This document shows positions 7,804-17,119 of a stretch of 48,916 bases of DNA, piece after piece. Under the pieces are notes generated by a model that did no database searches, was not told the origin of the DNA, and saw only the letters and a list, made by a program, of their open reading frames with translations. Positions within the stretch are counted from its first letter, which is position 1. Each line of letters opens with the position of its first letter. Position numbers and translations under genes: made by a program. Source of the stretch: JARFUG01 sp050485365 (lineage in GTDB: Bacteria; Desulfobacterota; Desulfuromonadia; Desulfuromonadales; JACZKF01); the NCBI GenBank assembly GCA_050485365.1, contig JBJHBH010000015.1:1-48916 (forward strand), given 5' to 3'.

Positions 7804-8873
7804 CAATTCGGTATGAACGTCTCTCGGGCGCCGATGCGGTAGAGGACGGAGGCGACGAGGCGGACGGTGTTTTCGAGGTCTGTGAGCGAGAGGACCTCCA
7901 CCGGGGTGTGCATGTAGCGCAAAGGGACGCTGAGCAGGGCGGTGGCCACCCCGCCGCGCGACAGCTGCATGACGTTGGCGTCGGTGCCGGTGGCGCGAGG
8001 CGCGCCGCTGACCTGGAAGGGGATCTCATTTTCCCGGGCGGTGCTCACCAGCAGATCGAAGAGGACGGGGTTGATGTTGGCCCCGCGGGCGATGATCGGC
8101 CCGCCTCCGAGGACGGCTTCGCCGAGCTCCTTCTTGTCGACCTCGGGGACGTCGCTGGCGTGGCCGACCTCGATGACGATGCCGACGTCTGGGTTGACGC
8201 CGTAGGCGCTCGTCGTCCCGCCGCGCAGCCCGATCTCCTCCTGTACGGTGGAGACGCCGAAGAGCCGCACCGGCGCGGGGCCTCTCCTGCGCACCTCCTT
8301 CAGAACCTGCGCGACGATGAAGGCCCCCATCTTGTCGTCGAAGCCGCGGGAGGTGACCCGGTCCCCCTGGAGACGGTGCAATTCGACATCGATGGTCGCC
8401 GGATCGCCCACCGCCACCAGCTTCTGGGCTTCCTCCTTGTTCGAGCAGCCGATGTCGATGAAAAGATTCTTGAATTTGGCCACCGTCTCACGGTCCTTGG
8501 CCTCCATGAGATGGATCGGCTTCTTGCCGATCACCCCCCGAACCGCACCGCCCGCCGCATGGATCAGAACCCGCTGCCCGGGCACCAGATGGGCGTCGAC
8601 CCCGCCGATGGGGGCGAACCAGAGGAAGCCGCTGTCGTCGATGTATTTGACCATGAAGCCGATCTCGTCGCAGTGACCGGCGAGCATGACCCGCGGAAGG
8701 TTCTCCCCTTCGCCGTCTATGCGGGCGATGGCGTTCCCCATGATGTCGGTGACGATCTCGTCGGCGACCCCGTCCATCTCACGACGCCAGACCCGTTGCG
8801 CTGGCTGCTCGTACCCGGAGGGGCTGGGCGCTTCAACGAATTCCTTGAAGAAGCTGAAGTCCTGATCGTTCAT
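7803..8873 (-). CDS. M42 family metallopeptidase (glutamyl/leucyl aminopeptidase type)
   Basis: A roughly 356-residue dinuclear-metal aminopeptidase of the M42 (FrvX/YsdC, TET) family, cytoplasmic, that trims peptides from proteasome-like products. Visible motifs: AGHCDEIGFMVKYID (metal His and Asp, about residue 65), RGFDDKMGAF (bridging Asp, about 180), STVQEEIGLRGG (catalytic Glu-Glu, about 210), ATGTDANVMQLS and RYMHTPVEVLSL (C-terminal metal His). The ATG at 8873 is preferred: GGAAGGA lies about 9 nt upstream. The longer in-frame version to 8936 would translate through a REP palindrome. Once called endoglucanase M in some databases, which is a misnomer. Confidence 0.92.
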   Translation of the reverse strand: MNDQDFSFFKEFVEAPSPSGYEQPAQRVWRREMDGVADEIVTDIMGNAIARIDGEGENLPRVMLAGHCDEIGFMVKYIDDSGFLWFAPIGGVDAHLVPGQRVLIHAAGGAVRGVIGKKPIHLMEAKDRETVAKFKNLFIDIGCSNKEEAQKLVAVGDPATIDVELHRLQGDRVTSRGFDDKMGAFIVAQVLKEVRRRGPAPVRLFGVSTVQEEIGLRGGTTSAYGVNPDVGIVIEVGHASDVPEVDKKELGEAVLGGGPIIARGANINPVLFDLLVSTARENEIPFQVSGAPRATGTDANVMQLSRGGVATALLSVPLRYMHTPVEVLSLTDLENTVRLVASVLYRIGARETFIPN

Positions 8874-8892
8874 AATCGTATATCCTTCCGAA

Positions 8893-9002
8893 GTAGGGGC
8901 GCGATTCATCGCGCCCTTCTTACGTCGCGTATCCAATAAGATAATATCGCAATTGAGGGCGCAGCGAGCTGCCCTGGGCGCGCAATGATTTGCGCCCCTA
9001 CA
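8893..9002. repeat. REP-like element: inverted pair of GTAGGGGCGC...GCGCCC palindromes
   Basis: One palindrome (8893-8916) starts GTAGGGGCGCGATTC and ends ATCGCGCCC; a second (8977-9002) is the same motif inverted and ends GCGCCCCTAC, with GGGCGCAGCGAGCTGCCC between. Two further copies are at 41857-41921. The inverted copy supplies the TAG stop of the PHP gene. Confidence 0.9.
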
Positions 9003-9645
9003 AAACCCTCTTCACCAGCGCTTCCGAATTGCGCAGGCACTGCTCGAACTGCTCCTCGGTCAGTCCCGCACCGAGAGCGATGAGGCGCGCCATCGGCAAG
9101 GGGGTGAGATCTCCCGGGGAGTGGCTGTCGGTGTTCACCACGAGCTTCGCGCCTTGGGCCAAAGCGGTCTTGACGACGTGGCCGTTGGTGAGGGAGTGCC
9201 CTTTGCGGGTGGTGATCTCCAGCAGGATGCCGCGCTCGGCGGCGCGAGCGGCCTCCCCGGGGGTGATCAGGCCGGGGTGGGCAAGGATATCGATGTCGGC
9301 CTCGAGAGCGGCGCGGTTGGTGCCGGGGGCGACGGGCTCGGCGATCGTCTCGCCGTGGACGATGACGACCTTCGCGCCGAGACGGCGGGCTTCCTTCGCA
9401 GCGTCGGCGATCGTGGCGGGGGGAATGTGCGTCAACTCGATCCCCGGCAGGACCGTCAGCCCCCACCCCCTGCCCAGATCGTCAGCAACCTTGACGATGC
9501 GCGGGATGATGAGGTCGAGATTGGAGAGATCGCCGTGGTCGGTGATGCCGATGGCCTTGTAGCCCGCCACGGCGGCCCGCCGCGTCAGCTCCGCAGGGAT
9601 GAGCTCCCCGTCGCTGTAGATGGTGTGGGTGTGAAGATCGATCAT
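8998..9645 (-). CDS. PHP-domain phosphoesterase (histidinol-phosphatase-like)
   Basis: A 215-residue cytoplasmic metal-dependent hydrolase with the full PHP signature: HTHTIYSDG (about 4-12), ITDHGDLSNL (about 34-43), LPGIELTH (about 66-73), IVHGETI (about 96), DILAHPGLI (about 120) and NTDSHSPGDL (about 186-195). These supply the His/Asp/Glu ligands for three metals. The length matches the stand-alone short PHP group rather than HisK or polymerase PHP. The substrate is unknown; a nucleotide or sugar phosphate is likely for the family. It lies between miaB and the M42 gene on the same strand. Its TAG stop lies inside a REP palindrome, so the repeat inserted at, or coevolved with, the gene's end. 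Confidence 0.88.
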   Translation of the reverse strand: MIDLHTHTIYSDGELIPAELTRRAAVAGYKAIGITDHGDLSNLDLIIPRIVKVADDLGRGWGLTVLPGIELTHIPPATIADAAKEARRLGAKVVIVHGETIAEPVAPGTNRAALEADIDILAHPGLITPGEAARAAERGILLEITTRKGHSLTNGHVVKTALAQGAKLVVNTDSHSPGDLTPLPMARLIALGAGLTEEQFEQCLRNSEALVKRVL

Positions 9646-9656
9646 TCGGAGAAACC

Positions 9657-9703
9657 TGTCAGCCGCTTCTCGGCGTCATTTGTCAGGCCGCTTCGCGGCC
9701 GTC
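9657..9703. repeat. Duplicated hairpin repeat TGTCAG-CCGCTTC-CGGC-GTCA
   Basis: Two adjacent copies (9657-9678 and 9680-9703) of a palindrome with a CTTC-type loop: GCCG-CTTC-TCGGC and GGCCGC-TTC-GCGGCC, each bounded by TGTCAG and GTCA. They sit directly after miaB on the minus strand. They could stall transcription, but there is no T-tract. Confidence 0.75.
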
Positions 9704-9708
9704 AGTGG

Positions 9709-11061
9709 TTAAGGGCGGCCGCGGGGGACCACCCCCACGATCATTTCTCCCAACTGGCTGTTGCGGAACGCTTTCGTGATCCGCACCGGAACGATCTTTC
9801 CGATCAGCGCGGCGTCCCCTTCGAAGTTGACGATGCGGTTCCAGGTGGTGCGGCCGAAGATCTGCCCCTGCCCCTGCCGGCTCTCCCCTTCGACGAGAAC
9901 CGGAAGAACCTTCCCCACATCCTGCGCCCACGTCTCGCGGCTGATCTCCTCCTGCAGGGCGAGGAGCCTGTCGAAACGCTGCTGCTTGACCGAAGCCGGG
10001 GTGTCGTCGACGAGCTCGGCGGCGGCGGTGCCGGGACGGGGGGAGTAGAGAAAGGAAAAAACGTCGGCGTAGCGCACCTGCGCCATCACCGCCATCGTCT
10101 GTTCGAAATCGTCTTCGGTTTCGCCGGGGAAGCCGACGATGATGTCGGAGGTTAGGCGGATCTCGGGGCAGACGCGCTTGAGGCGCTCGACTTTGCTCAA
10201 GTACTGGCCGCGATCGTAGCCTCGGTTCATTTCTCGCAGCAATCGGTCCGAGCCGCACTGCACCGGCAGATGAAGGTGACGGCAGAGTTTTTCGAGAGAT
10301 CCGAAGGCGTCGATGAGTTCGTCGGAGAGATCCTTGGGGTGGGAGGTGGTGAAGCGGATGCGCTCGACCCCCTCCACCGCGTTCACCCGCGCCAGCAGTT
10401 CGGCGAAGGAGATCTCCCCCCCTTCCTTGCGGCCGTACGAGTTGACGTTCTGGCCGATGAGGGTGATCTCCCGAACGCCGGTGTCGGCGAGGTGGCGCAC
10501 CTCGTCGAGGATCTCGGCGCTGGGGCGGCTCACCTCGCGGCCGCGCACGTGCGGCACGATGCAGTAGGAGCAGAAGTTGTCGCACCCCTGCATGACGGTG
10601 ACGAAGCGGCTGACCGCCTCCCCTTCTGTTCGTTTCGGGAAGAGCTGCAGGCGCGTGTCGCGGTCGAGGAATTCGGTCTCCTGACAGCGCGTGCGGTTCT
10701 GCTCGACCTTCTGCACCATCTCCGGGAGCTTGTGCACGTTGTGGGTGCCGAAGACGATGTCGAGATAGCGCACCTTCTTCAAGAGGTTCTCCCCCTCCTG
10801 CTGCGCGACGCAGCCGCCGACGCCGAGGATCAGTGAGGGGTTTTCGTCCTTGAGGGGCTTGAAGCGACCCAGGTGGCCGTAGACCTTGCGTTCGGCCTTG
10901 TCGCGCACCGAGCAGGTGTTGAGGAGGATCAGTCCGGCCTCTTCCGGCGCCTCGACCTGCTCATACCCGATCTGATGCAGCAGATCGACGATGCGCTCGG
11001 AATCGACCACGTTCATCTGGCAGCCGAAGGTCTCCAGGTAGAATTTCTTGTTCATATACAC
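9709..11061 (-). CDS. miaB: tRNA-2-methylthio-N6-dimethylallyladenosine synthase
   Basis: A roughly 450-residue radical-SAM methylthiotransferase that converts i6A37 to ms2i6A37 in tRNAs reading UNN codons. The N-terminal UPF0004 domain has FGCQMNVVDSER and the further Cys residues in LLNTCSVRDKAER and GCVAQQEG for the auxiliary cluster. The radical-SAM motif is CDNFCSYCIVPHVRG (about residue 160; C-x3-C-x2-C). A TRAM domain closes the protein (RQGQGQIFGRTTWNRIVNFEG). AGGAGG lies 13 nt upstream of a GTG at 11061 and 19 nt before the ATG at 11055, so the start is uncertain by two codons. The cluster motif and length distinguish it from RimO and MtaB. Confidence 0.96.
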   Translation of the reverse strand: MYMNKKFYLETFGCQMNVVDSERIVDLLHQIGYEQVEAPEEAGLILLNTCSVRDKAERKVYGHLGRFKPLKDENPSLILGVGGCVAQQEGENLLKKVRYLDIVFGTHNVHKLPEMVQKVEQNRTRCQETEFLDRDTRLQLFPKRTEGEAVSRFVTVMQGCDNFCSYCIVPHVRGREVSRPSAEILDEVRHLADTGVREITLIGQNVNSYGRKEGGEISFAELLARVNAVEGVERIRFTTSHPKDLSDELIDAFGSLEKLCRHLHLPVQCGSDRLLREMNRGYDRGQYLSKVERLKRVCPEIRLTSDIIVGFPGETEDDFEQTMAVMAQVRYADVFSFLYSPRPGTAAAELVDDTPASVKQQRFDRLLALQEEISRETWAQDVGKVLPVLVEGESRQGQGQIFGRTTWNRIVNFEGDAALIGKIVPVRITKAFRNSQLGEMIVGVVPRGRP

Positions 11062-11231
11062 AGCGGGAAAATAACCTCCTATAAGGAGATGGGGGAATCC
11101 CCGAGATTAATCAATTGTCCGAGGCGTTGTCAAACGGAATCCCGACCATACTTGACGAACCGGAATCCCTTGGACTAGGGTAGTATTTTGTGCCCCGCCC
11201 GCACCGGATCATCCCTCCCAAGGAGATGTTG

Positions 11232-11396
11232 ATGAATCGCCTCGTTGCAAAACTGCTCCTGGCCCTATTGATCGTGAGCCTCGGGTTCAGCATGTTCGCC
11301 CTCACGCAGGGCAAATTTACCGAAGCGCTGATGGTCTATCCCCTGCTGGTGGTCGTGTGGGTCTTCACCCGATTCTCCGGCAAAGGGGCAAAATAG
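11232..11396 (+). CDS. Small membrane protein of unknown function, 54 aa
   Basis: A 54-residue protein with two hydrophobic segments (about residues 5-23, LVAKLLLALLIVSLGFSMF, and 31-46, MVYPLLVVVWVF) and a basic C-terminal end (RFSGKGAK), probably a small inner-membrane hairpin. The ATG at 11232 is chosen because AGGAG lies 6 nt upstream; a longer frame begins at 11190 without a site. Its last 132 nt are antisense to the 3' part of the convergent PH-like gene. The hydrophobic character and good ribosome site suggest it is real. I do not recognise the family. Confidence 0.65.
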   Translation: MNRLVAKLLLALLIVSLGFSMFALTQGKFTEALMVYPLLVVVWVFTRFSGKGAK

Positions 11397-11915
11397 CCGG
11401 AAACACTCGGCAGAAGGCGATTTTGCAAGAGCCTCCTCCAGCAGCAGAGCGAGCGCCCGGGGGTGCTCGATGCACGATATCGACATCGTACGCTCCGGCT
11501 CGCCGCCATGCACGCTGAACGAGCCGAGCTCGCGCCCGAAGGGCCTGTAGATATAATACCGGGCCTCTTCGAGGCGCATCGACTCGATGCGCTTGCGCCA
11601 GGCGCCGCGCTGCGCCAGGATTCGCCGATCGGTTACGGCGAAAAAGACCCCCTCCCACTCGCGACGGGCGAGCAGAAGGTGCCCGACGGAGAGATAGAGG
11701 CCGAGGAGGACGAAGGGGAACGGGATCGCGGGGAGCAGATGCCAGCCTTGTGAATTTCCGAGCGGGATGCTGACGGCGAAAACGAAAACCGACAGCAACA
11801 GCAGCAATATTCCGTAGACCGAAAGCCTCCACCTGCGAAAGGTGAAGCAGCGCGGCGCCGGCCGCCCTTGCCAACGAAGACGCTCATGCGGTTCGAGATA
11901 GGGCGTCCAGTCCAT
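11265..11915 (-). CDS. PH-like domain membrane protein (unknown function)
   Basis: A 216-residue protein. The start (MDWTPYLEPHERLRWQGRP) is a typical opening of bacterial PH (bPH/DUF304-like) membrane proteins. Two TM helices (about residues 32-52 and 59-83) follow, then FFAVTDRRILAQRG, the conserved strand of that domain, and a beta-rich region to about residue 150. The last 50 residues are low-complexity, His/Gln/Glu-rich and antisense to the small membrane gene on the plus strand, so the functional C-terminus may end near residue 160 and the rest may be read-through. GGAGG 4 nt before the ATG is strong. Its ATG overlaps the stop of the M48-like gene (TGATG), indicating translational coupling. 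Confidence 0.75.
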   Translation of the reverse strand: MDWTPYLEPHERLRWQGRPAPRCFTFRRWRLSVYGILLLLLSVFVFAVSIPLGNSQGWHLLPAIPFPFVLLGLYLSVGHLLLARREWEGVFFAVTDRRILAQRGAWRKRIESMRLEEARYYIYRPFGRELGSFSVHGGEPERTMSISCIEHPRALALLLEEALAKSPSAECFRLFCPFAGESGEDPHDHQQGIDHQRFGKFALREGEHAEPEAHDQ

Positions 11916-13234
11916 CAGACCTCCGTGAGGATCTGCACCCGCTGCGCGGCGGCGCGGCCGAGTCTCCCATTGGGATCGGCCTGGACGACCTCGCGGTAAA
12001 GAACGAGGGCCTTGGCGCCCTCCCCCGTCTTTTCATATCCTTCGGCCAGCAAAAAGGCGCCCTGCAGCGTCGGCAGAAGCTCCACCGCCCGTCTCAGCTG
12101 CACCACCGCCCTCGCCGCCTCATTCTGCTGCAGATAGACGTACCCCAGACCGGAACGCGACAGGTGATAATCCCCCTGCAGGCGCACCGCCTGTTCGAGG
12201 AAGGGGCGGGCAGCCCTGTAGTTGCCGGTTCTCAGGTACGCCATTCCGAGGGCGGTGAGGATCAGCGGCTCCGAAGGCGCCTCCGTCGCCGCCTGGAAAA
12301 AGGTGGCGATCGCCTCATTGGTACTGTTCTGCCTCTCAAGGCGAACGGCGCGATCGTAGAGCTCATAGGCGCGGCGCAGATTTCGCAGATCGGCCACGGC
12401 GGCGTCGAACGGCTCGCGTCCCAGCGTGAGGCGGCTGTTTCCGGCGACCCCTGGATGACTCGTGCGGATGTAGTGCTCGGCGGCAGCGCCCCCGTCGCGC
12501 CAAAATGGGTGCGAGCGAAAGAGCTCACCGAGGTGCCGCGAGCCGTCCTGCGCCGCGATGTGCTGAAAGATCACCTGAAGCTGCACCGCCGCGGCGGGGT
12601 CGTACCCGGCGGCAATCATGGTATCGATGGCGTGCCGGGCGGCCTCCATCTGCTCCTCGCGGCTGTAGGAGCGATCGAGCAGAGCCTTCGTCAGCTCGGC
12701 GGTGCGGCGCGCCGCGGGACCGTAGGCGGCATCCTCCTCGGCGCCGGGCGCCGCTTCGTGAAAAGAGACGCGCTGAAGACGCCTCAGCTGGTGCTGCGGC
12801 GCGGCGTGTGCGATCTCGTTGCCGAGAACGGCCGCGAGTTGCGCTTCGTTCTCCAGATGAAGAAGGAGGCCGCGCGAGATGCCGATGAAACCGCCGGGGA
12901 GCGCGAAGGCATTGGGAGCCGAGTCGTTCACCACCACGAAGCGGTATGGGAGGTCGGGACGCGGGCTCAGGCGCGCGAGGCGTTGACCGACCCCCTCGAC
13001 GTAGGACTGAAGGACCGGATCGGCGACTTCACCCCCCATCTGCTGGATCGCCCGGGCGAAGACCTTTTCACCGATCTCGATCTGCTGCGCCGTCGACACC
13101 ACGGGAGGCGCGAGGGTTTTGCGCCCCGCAGTCGGGTGGATGACGCACCCCGTCAGAAACAACAGCAGCAAAAACGGTAGAAAGCGAAATGCGGACTGTA
13201 TGATGAGTGACATGTACCCTTCCCTGTTCGACAT
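11915..13234 (-). CDS. M48-type (BepA-like) lipoprotein with TPR repeats, catalytic motif degenerate
   Basis: A roughly 439-residue predicted outer-membrane or periplasmic lipoprotein: hydrophobic core then lipobox LTGC with Cys at residue 30. Residues 50-270 resemble the M48C family (BepA/YfgC): SAPNAFALPGGFIGISRGLL precedes LGNEIAHAAPQH, where the family has HExxH. The first zinc His is Asn139 (AAC at 12818-12820), and the later EAD motif reads MEAARHA with the Asp lost. The protein is therefore probably not an active zinc protease. The C-terminal third has TPR-like helices. AGGAG 5 nt before the ATG at 13234 sets the start. It is coupled to the downstream PH-like gene. Confidence 0.85.
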   Translation of the reverse strand: MSNREGYMSLIIQSAFRFLPFLLLLFLTGCVIHPTAGRKTLAPPVVSTAQQIEIGEKVFARAIQQMGGEVADPVLQSYVEGVGQRLARLSPRPDLPYRFVVVNDSAPNAFALPGGFIGISRGLLLHLENEAQLAAVLGNEIAHAAPQHQLRRLQRVSFHEAAPGAEEDAAYGPAARRTAELTKALLDRSYSREEQMEAARHAIDTMIAAGYDPAAAVQLQVIFQHIAAQDGSRHLGELFRSHPFWRDGGAAAEHYIRTSHPGVAGNSRLTLGREPFDAAVADLRNLRRAYELYDRAVRLERQNSTNEAIATFFQAATEAPSEPLILTALGMAYLRTGNYRAARPFLEQAVRLQGDYHLSRSGLGYVYLQQNEAARAVVQLRRAVELLPTLQGAFLLAEGYEKTGEGAKALVLYREVVQADPNGRLGRAAAQRVQILTEV

Positions 13235-13362
13235 CTTATCTCCTGCCTCCATCCCTAATCAGCACTTTTTTCTGGCCTTGCCGGCCGCAATCCGATATAT
13301 ATTGTCGGTTCTGCCATCGGGCAGCGATCCGCACATCCAAAGAAGGAGCCTCGCCGCAACGT

Positions 13363-15174
<1,812 letters not shown>

Positions 15175-15193
15175 GGTCGATTCATTCACCCTT

Positions 15194-15298
15194 TATGGGG
15201 TCGCGGCTCATATGGCAACGGTGTCTGGCGCCCTGGACGGCGCCGGTCGGGCGGTCATGGCCGGCGAAAAGCGTCCCTTGGCAGTTGTGACCCCATAC
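15194..15298. other. Structured intergenic segment after typA (possible ncRNA or repeat remnant)
   Basis: About 105 nt bounded by the inverted pair TATGGGGTC (15194-15202) and GACCCCATA (near 15290-15298), with CAAC/GTTG next to it. Inside is an 8-bp hairpin CTGGCGCC-ctggac-GGCGCCGG and an alternative CGCCGG/CCGGCG pairing. No T-tract follows. No family is recognised; a REP or mobile-element remnant is equally possible. Confidence 0.4.
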
Positions 15299-15331
15299 CG
15301 AACAGTTACAATAGGTCGGCGGTTTTAAGTG

Positions 15332-15360
15332 TTGAAAATTTCGTGGGGGGAGACTATATT
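15332..15360 (+). promoter_or_regulatory. Sigma-70-type promoter for the AMMECR1 gene
   Basis: TTGAAA, a 17-nt spacer, then TATATT, about 50 nt before the GTG start at 15410. Both hexamers are close to consensus and the spacing is ideal. Confidence 0.7.
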
Positions 15361-15409
15361 GTGCCCGTTTCCGGCCCTGGAAACGCCATGTCATCTCCCA
15401 GGAGGCACT

Positions 15410-15967
15410 GTGCAAAAAGAGTTGACCGCCAAAGAGAAGAACATCCTGCTCACCATCGCCCGAAAGGCGATCGAGACGTATATCCAGACCGGAGAGACCT
15501 ACATCGAGCCGCGCGAAGAGATGGCGCTCAATGTTCGCAGCGGCTGTTTCGTCACCATCAAGCAGGACGGCCGACTGCGCGGTTGCATCGGCAACTTCCA
15601 GTCGGAATTCCCCCTGTTTCGCGAAGTGACCGAGATGGCCGTCGCCTCGGCGACCAAAGATCCGCGATTCTACCCCCTCAAGGCTGAGGATCTCGGCGCC
15701 ATCACCCTTGAGATCTCGGTTTTGTCCCCTCTGCACAAGATCGACTCCATCGACGAGATCAAGGTCGGCACTCACGGAATTTATCTTGAAAAAGGGTACT
15801 ACCGCGGCGTACTGCTGCCGCAGGTCGCCCGCGAGCACGCGTGGGACCGCGAGACCTTCCTCAAGCAGACGTGCCTGAAGGCGGGACTTCCGACCGATTC
15901 GTGGCGCTCCGACGACGCCGCCATCTACGTTTTCAGCGCCCAGGTCTTCGGCGACCAGGCCGTCTGA
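15410..15967 (+). CDS. AMMECR1-family protein (AmmeMemoRadiSam system protein A)
   Basis: A 185-residue cytoplasmic protein with the signature LRGCIGNFQSEFPLF (about 62-76) and the conserved KVGTHGIYLEKGYYRGVLLPQVA and FLKQTCLKAGLP segments of the AMMECR1 family. In many prokaryotes it is encoded with a MEMO1-like dioxygenase homologue and a radical-SAM enzyme, a proposed modification system; neither partner is visible here. The GTG at 15410 is preferred: AGGAGG lies 4 nt upstream and a sigma-70 promoter precedes it, whereas the ORF extending to 15329 would start inside the promoter. The biochemical function of the family is unknown. Confidence 0.92.
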   Translation: MQKELTAKEKNILLTIARKAIETYIQTGETYIEPREEMALNVRSGCFVTIKQDGRLRGCIGNFQSEFPLFREVTEMAVASATKDPRFYPLKAEDLGAITLEISVLSPLHKIDSIDEIKVGTHGIYLEKGYYRGVLLPQVAREHAWDRETFLKQTCLKAGLPTDSWRSDDAAIYVFSAQVFGDQAV

Positions 15968-16000
15968 TCGTCCCCTCCCCCATTTTTGCCGTTTCTTTTT

Positions 16001-16027
16001 AAAACCGGGCCTCTCGCCCGGTTTTTT
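16001..16027 (+). terminator. Rho-independent terminator after the AMMECR1 gene
   Basis: A perfect 10-bp stem AAAACCGGGC / GCCCGGTTTT with a 5-nt loop CTCTC and a run of six T. Confidence 0.93.
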
Positions 16028-16078
16028 CATTCCCCCTGCACACTTCTTCGCCCCTTGACAGCGCTATTTCCGGTGATA

Positions 16079-16092
16079 GTTTGATATTAAAC
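16079..16092 (+). promoter_or_regulatory. Candidate MarR operator
   Basis: Imperfect palindrome GTTTGATATTAAAC (12 of 14 positions symmetric), 27 nt before the marR ATG and just downstream of a TTGACA hexamer (16055-16060). Its position suggests autoregulation of the MarR-DoxX-pirin operon. No convincing -10 hexamer at 17 nt was found. Confidence 0.5.
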
Positions 16093-16118
16093 GATTCACT
16101 CAAGCGGGGGCCGATTTC

Positions 16119-16562
16119 ATGCTCAGCGACGAAGAGAAAAAGACACTCGGGGCGTTCGTCAAGCTGACCCGCGCCGTCGAAACCGTGACGGCAGCCACTC
16201 ACAGGCACCTGGCAGCAAGCGATCTGACGATCAGCCAGTTCGGTGTGCTGGAGGCCCTGTTCCATCTCGGCCCCCTCAACCAGCGCGAGATCGGCCGCAA
16301 GGTTCTCAAAAGCAGCGGCAACATCACCCTCGTTCTGGTCAACCTCGAGCGCCGCGGGCTGATCCGCCGCACCCGCCTTCCCGAAGATCGCAGGCACCTC
16401 AGCGTCGATCTCACCGAGGCGGGGCGAGAGCTCATCGCGCAAATCTTCCCCACGCACACAGCCGCCGTCGTCGAGGCCTTCTCGGTTCTGACGCCGGACG
16501 AACAGACCGAGCTCGGGCGCCTTTGCCGCAAGCTCGGGCTGGGCAACCGAAAAGCGAGGTGA
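16119..16562 (+). CDS. MarR family transcriptional regulator
   Basis: A 147-residue dimeric winged-helix regulator. Helices of the dimer interface flank a wHTH: ISQFGVLEALFHLGPLNQREIGRKVLKSSGNITLVLVNLERRGLI is the helix-turn-helix (about 38-85) and RTRLPEDRRHLSVDLTEAG the wing (about 87-105), with the conserved D-R-R. No Cys is present, so sensing is presumably by ligand rather than thiol oxidation. It begins an operon with doxX-like and pirin genes 40 and 73 nt apart; MarR-DoxX-pirin sets usually respond to quinone, electrophile or oxidative stress. A palindrome in front of the gene suggests self-repression. The ligand is unknown. Confidence 0.93.
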   Translation: MLSDEEKKTLGAFVKLTRAVETVTAATHRHLAASDLTISQFGVLEALFHLGPLNQREIGRKVLKSSGNITLVLVNLERRGLIRRTRLPEDRRHLSVDLTEAGRELIAQIFPTHTAAVVEAFSVLTPDEQTELGRLCRKLGLGNRKAR

Positions 16563-16602
16563 CGCCCCTCGGGGGCTGCCTCTTTTCGCACGGAGGAACA
16601 TC

Positions 16603-17046
16603 ATGTGGAATGCACTCATCAAAACGGATAACGATATCGCCTCTCTCATTTTGCGCCTCACCCTCGGGATCGTCATGCTGCCTCACGGCGCGCAGAAGAT
16701 GTTCGGCTGGTTCGGCGGCTTCGGCTTCTCCGGCACGATGCATCACTTCACCGTCAACATGGGGATTCCGTGGATTATCGCCTTTCTGGTCATCATGGCC
16801 GAGTTTTTCGGAGCCTTGGCCCTGATCATCGGCTTCCTCACCCGCTTCAGCGCCTTCGGCATCGGCTGCGTCATGGTAGGTGCCGTCGCCCTGGTGCACT
16901 GGCAGCACGGTTTTTTTATGAACTGGGGGGGACAACAGGCCGGCGAAGGGTTCGAATTTCACCTTCTGGCCATTGGCATCGCATTGGCGCTGATGATCAA
17001 AGGGGGCGGAGCGGCGTCCGTCGACCGATACCTTGCCGGACGCTAG
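16603..17046 (+). CDS. DoxX family membrane protein
   Basis: A 147-residue inner-membrane protein with four TM helices (about residues 14-32, 55-75, 79-97 and 118-135). The DoxX signature is clear: LRLTLGIVMLPHGAQKMFGWFGG near the N-terminus and EFFGALALIIGFLTRFSAFGIGCVMVGAV in the middle. AGGAGG-type Shine-Dalgarno (GGAGGAAC) precedes the ATG. DoxX-like proteins are linked to thiosulfate:quinone chemistry in archaea and to redox or stress responses in bacteria; the role here is inferred only from its MarR and pirin neighbours. Confidence 0.92.
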   Translation: MWNALIKTDNDIASLILRLTLGIVMLPHGAQKMFGWFGGFGFSGTMHHFTVNMGIPWIIAFLVIMAEFFGALALIIGFLTRFSAFGIGCVMVGAVALVHWQHGFFMNWGGQQAGEGFEFHLLAIGIALALMIKGGGAASVDRYLAGR

Positions 17047-17119
17047 AAGCAAGATCGCCAGAAGCGTGGTTTCCCTCCATTTCCGAACCCTTTAACCGCA
17101 ATACTTAAAGGAGCATCTC

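Noticed and set aside
6153..8939. A 928-codon open frame on the plus strand
   Set aside because: It is antisense to guaB and the M42 peptidase gene, has Asp/Gly/Val-biased composition typical of GC-rich shadow frames, and runs through the heptamer array.
8998..9466. Second gene in another frame overlapping the PHP gene
   Set aside because: Arg/His/Pro-rich composition and no ribosome site; it is a frame shadow of the PHP gene.
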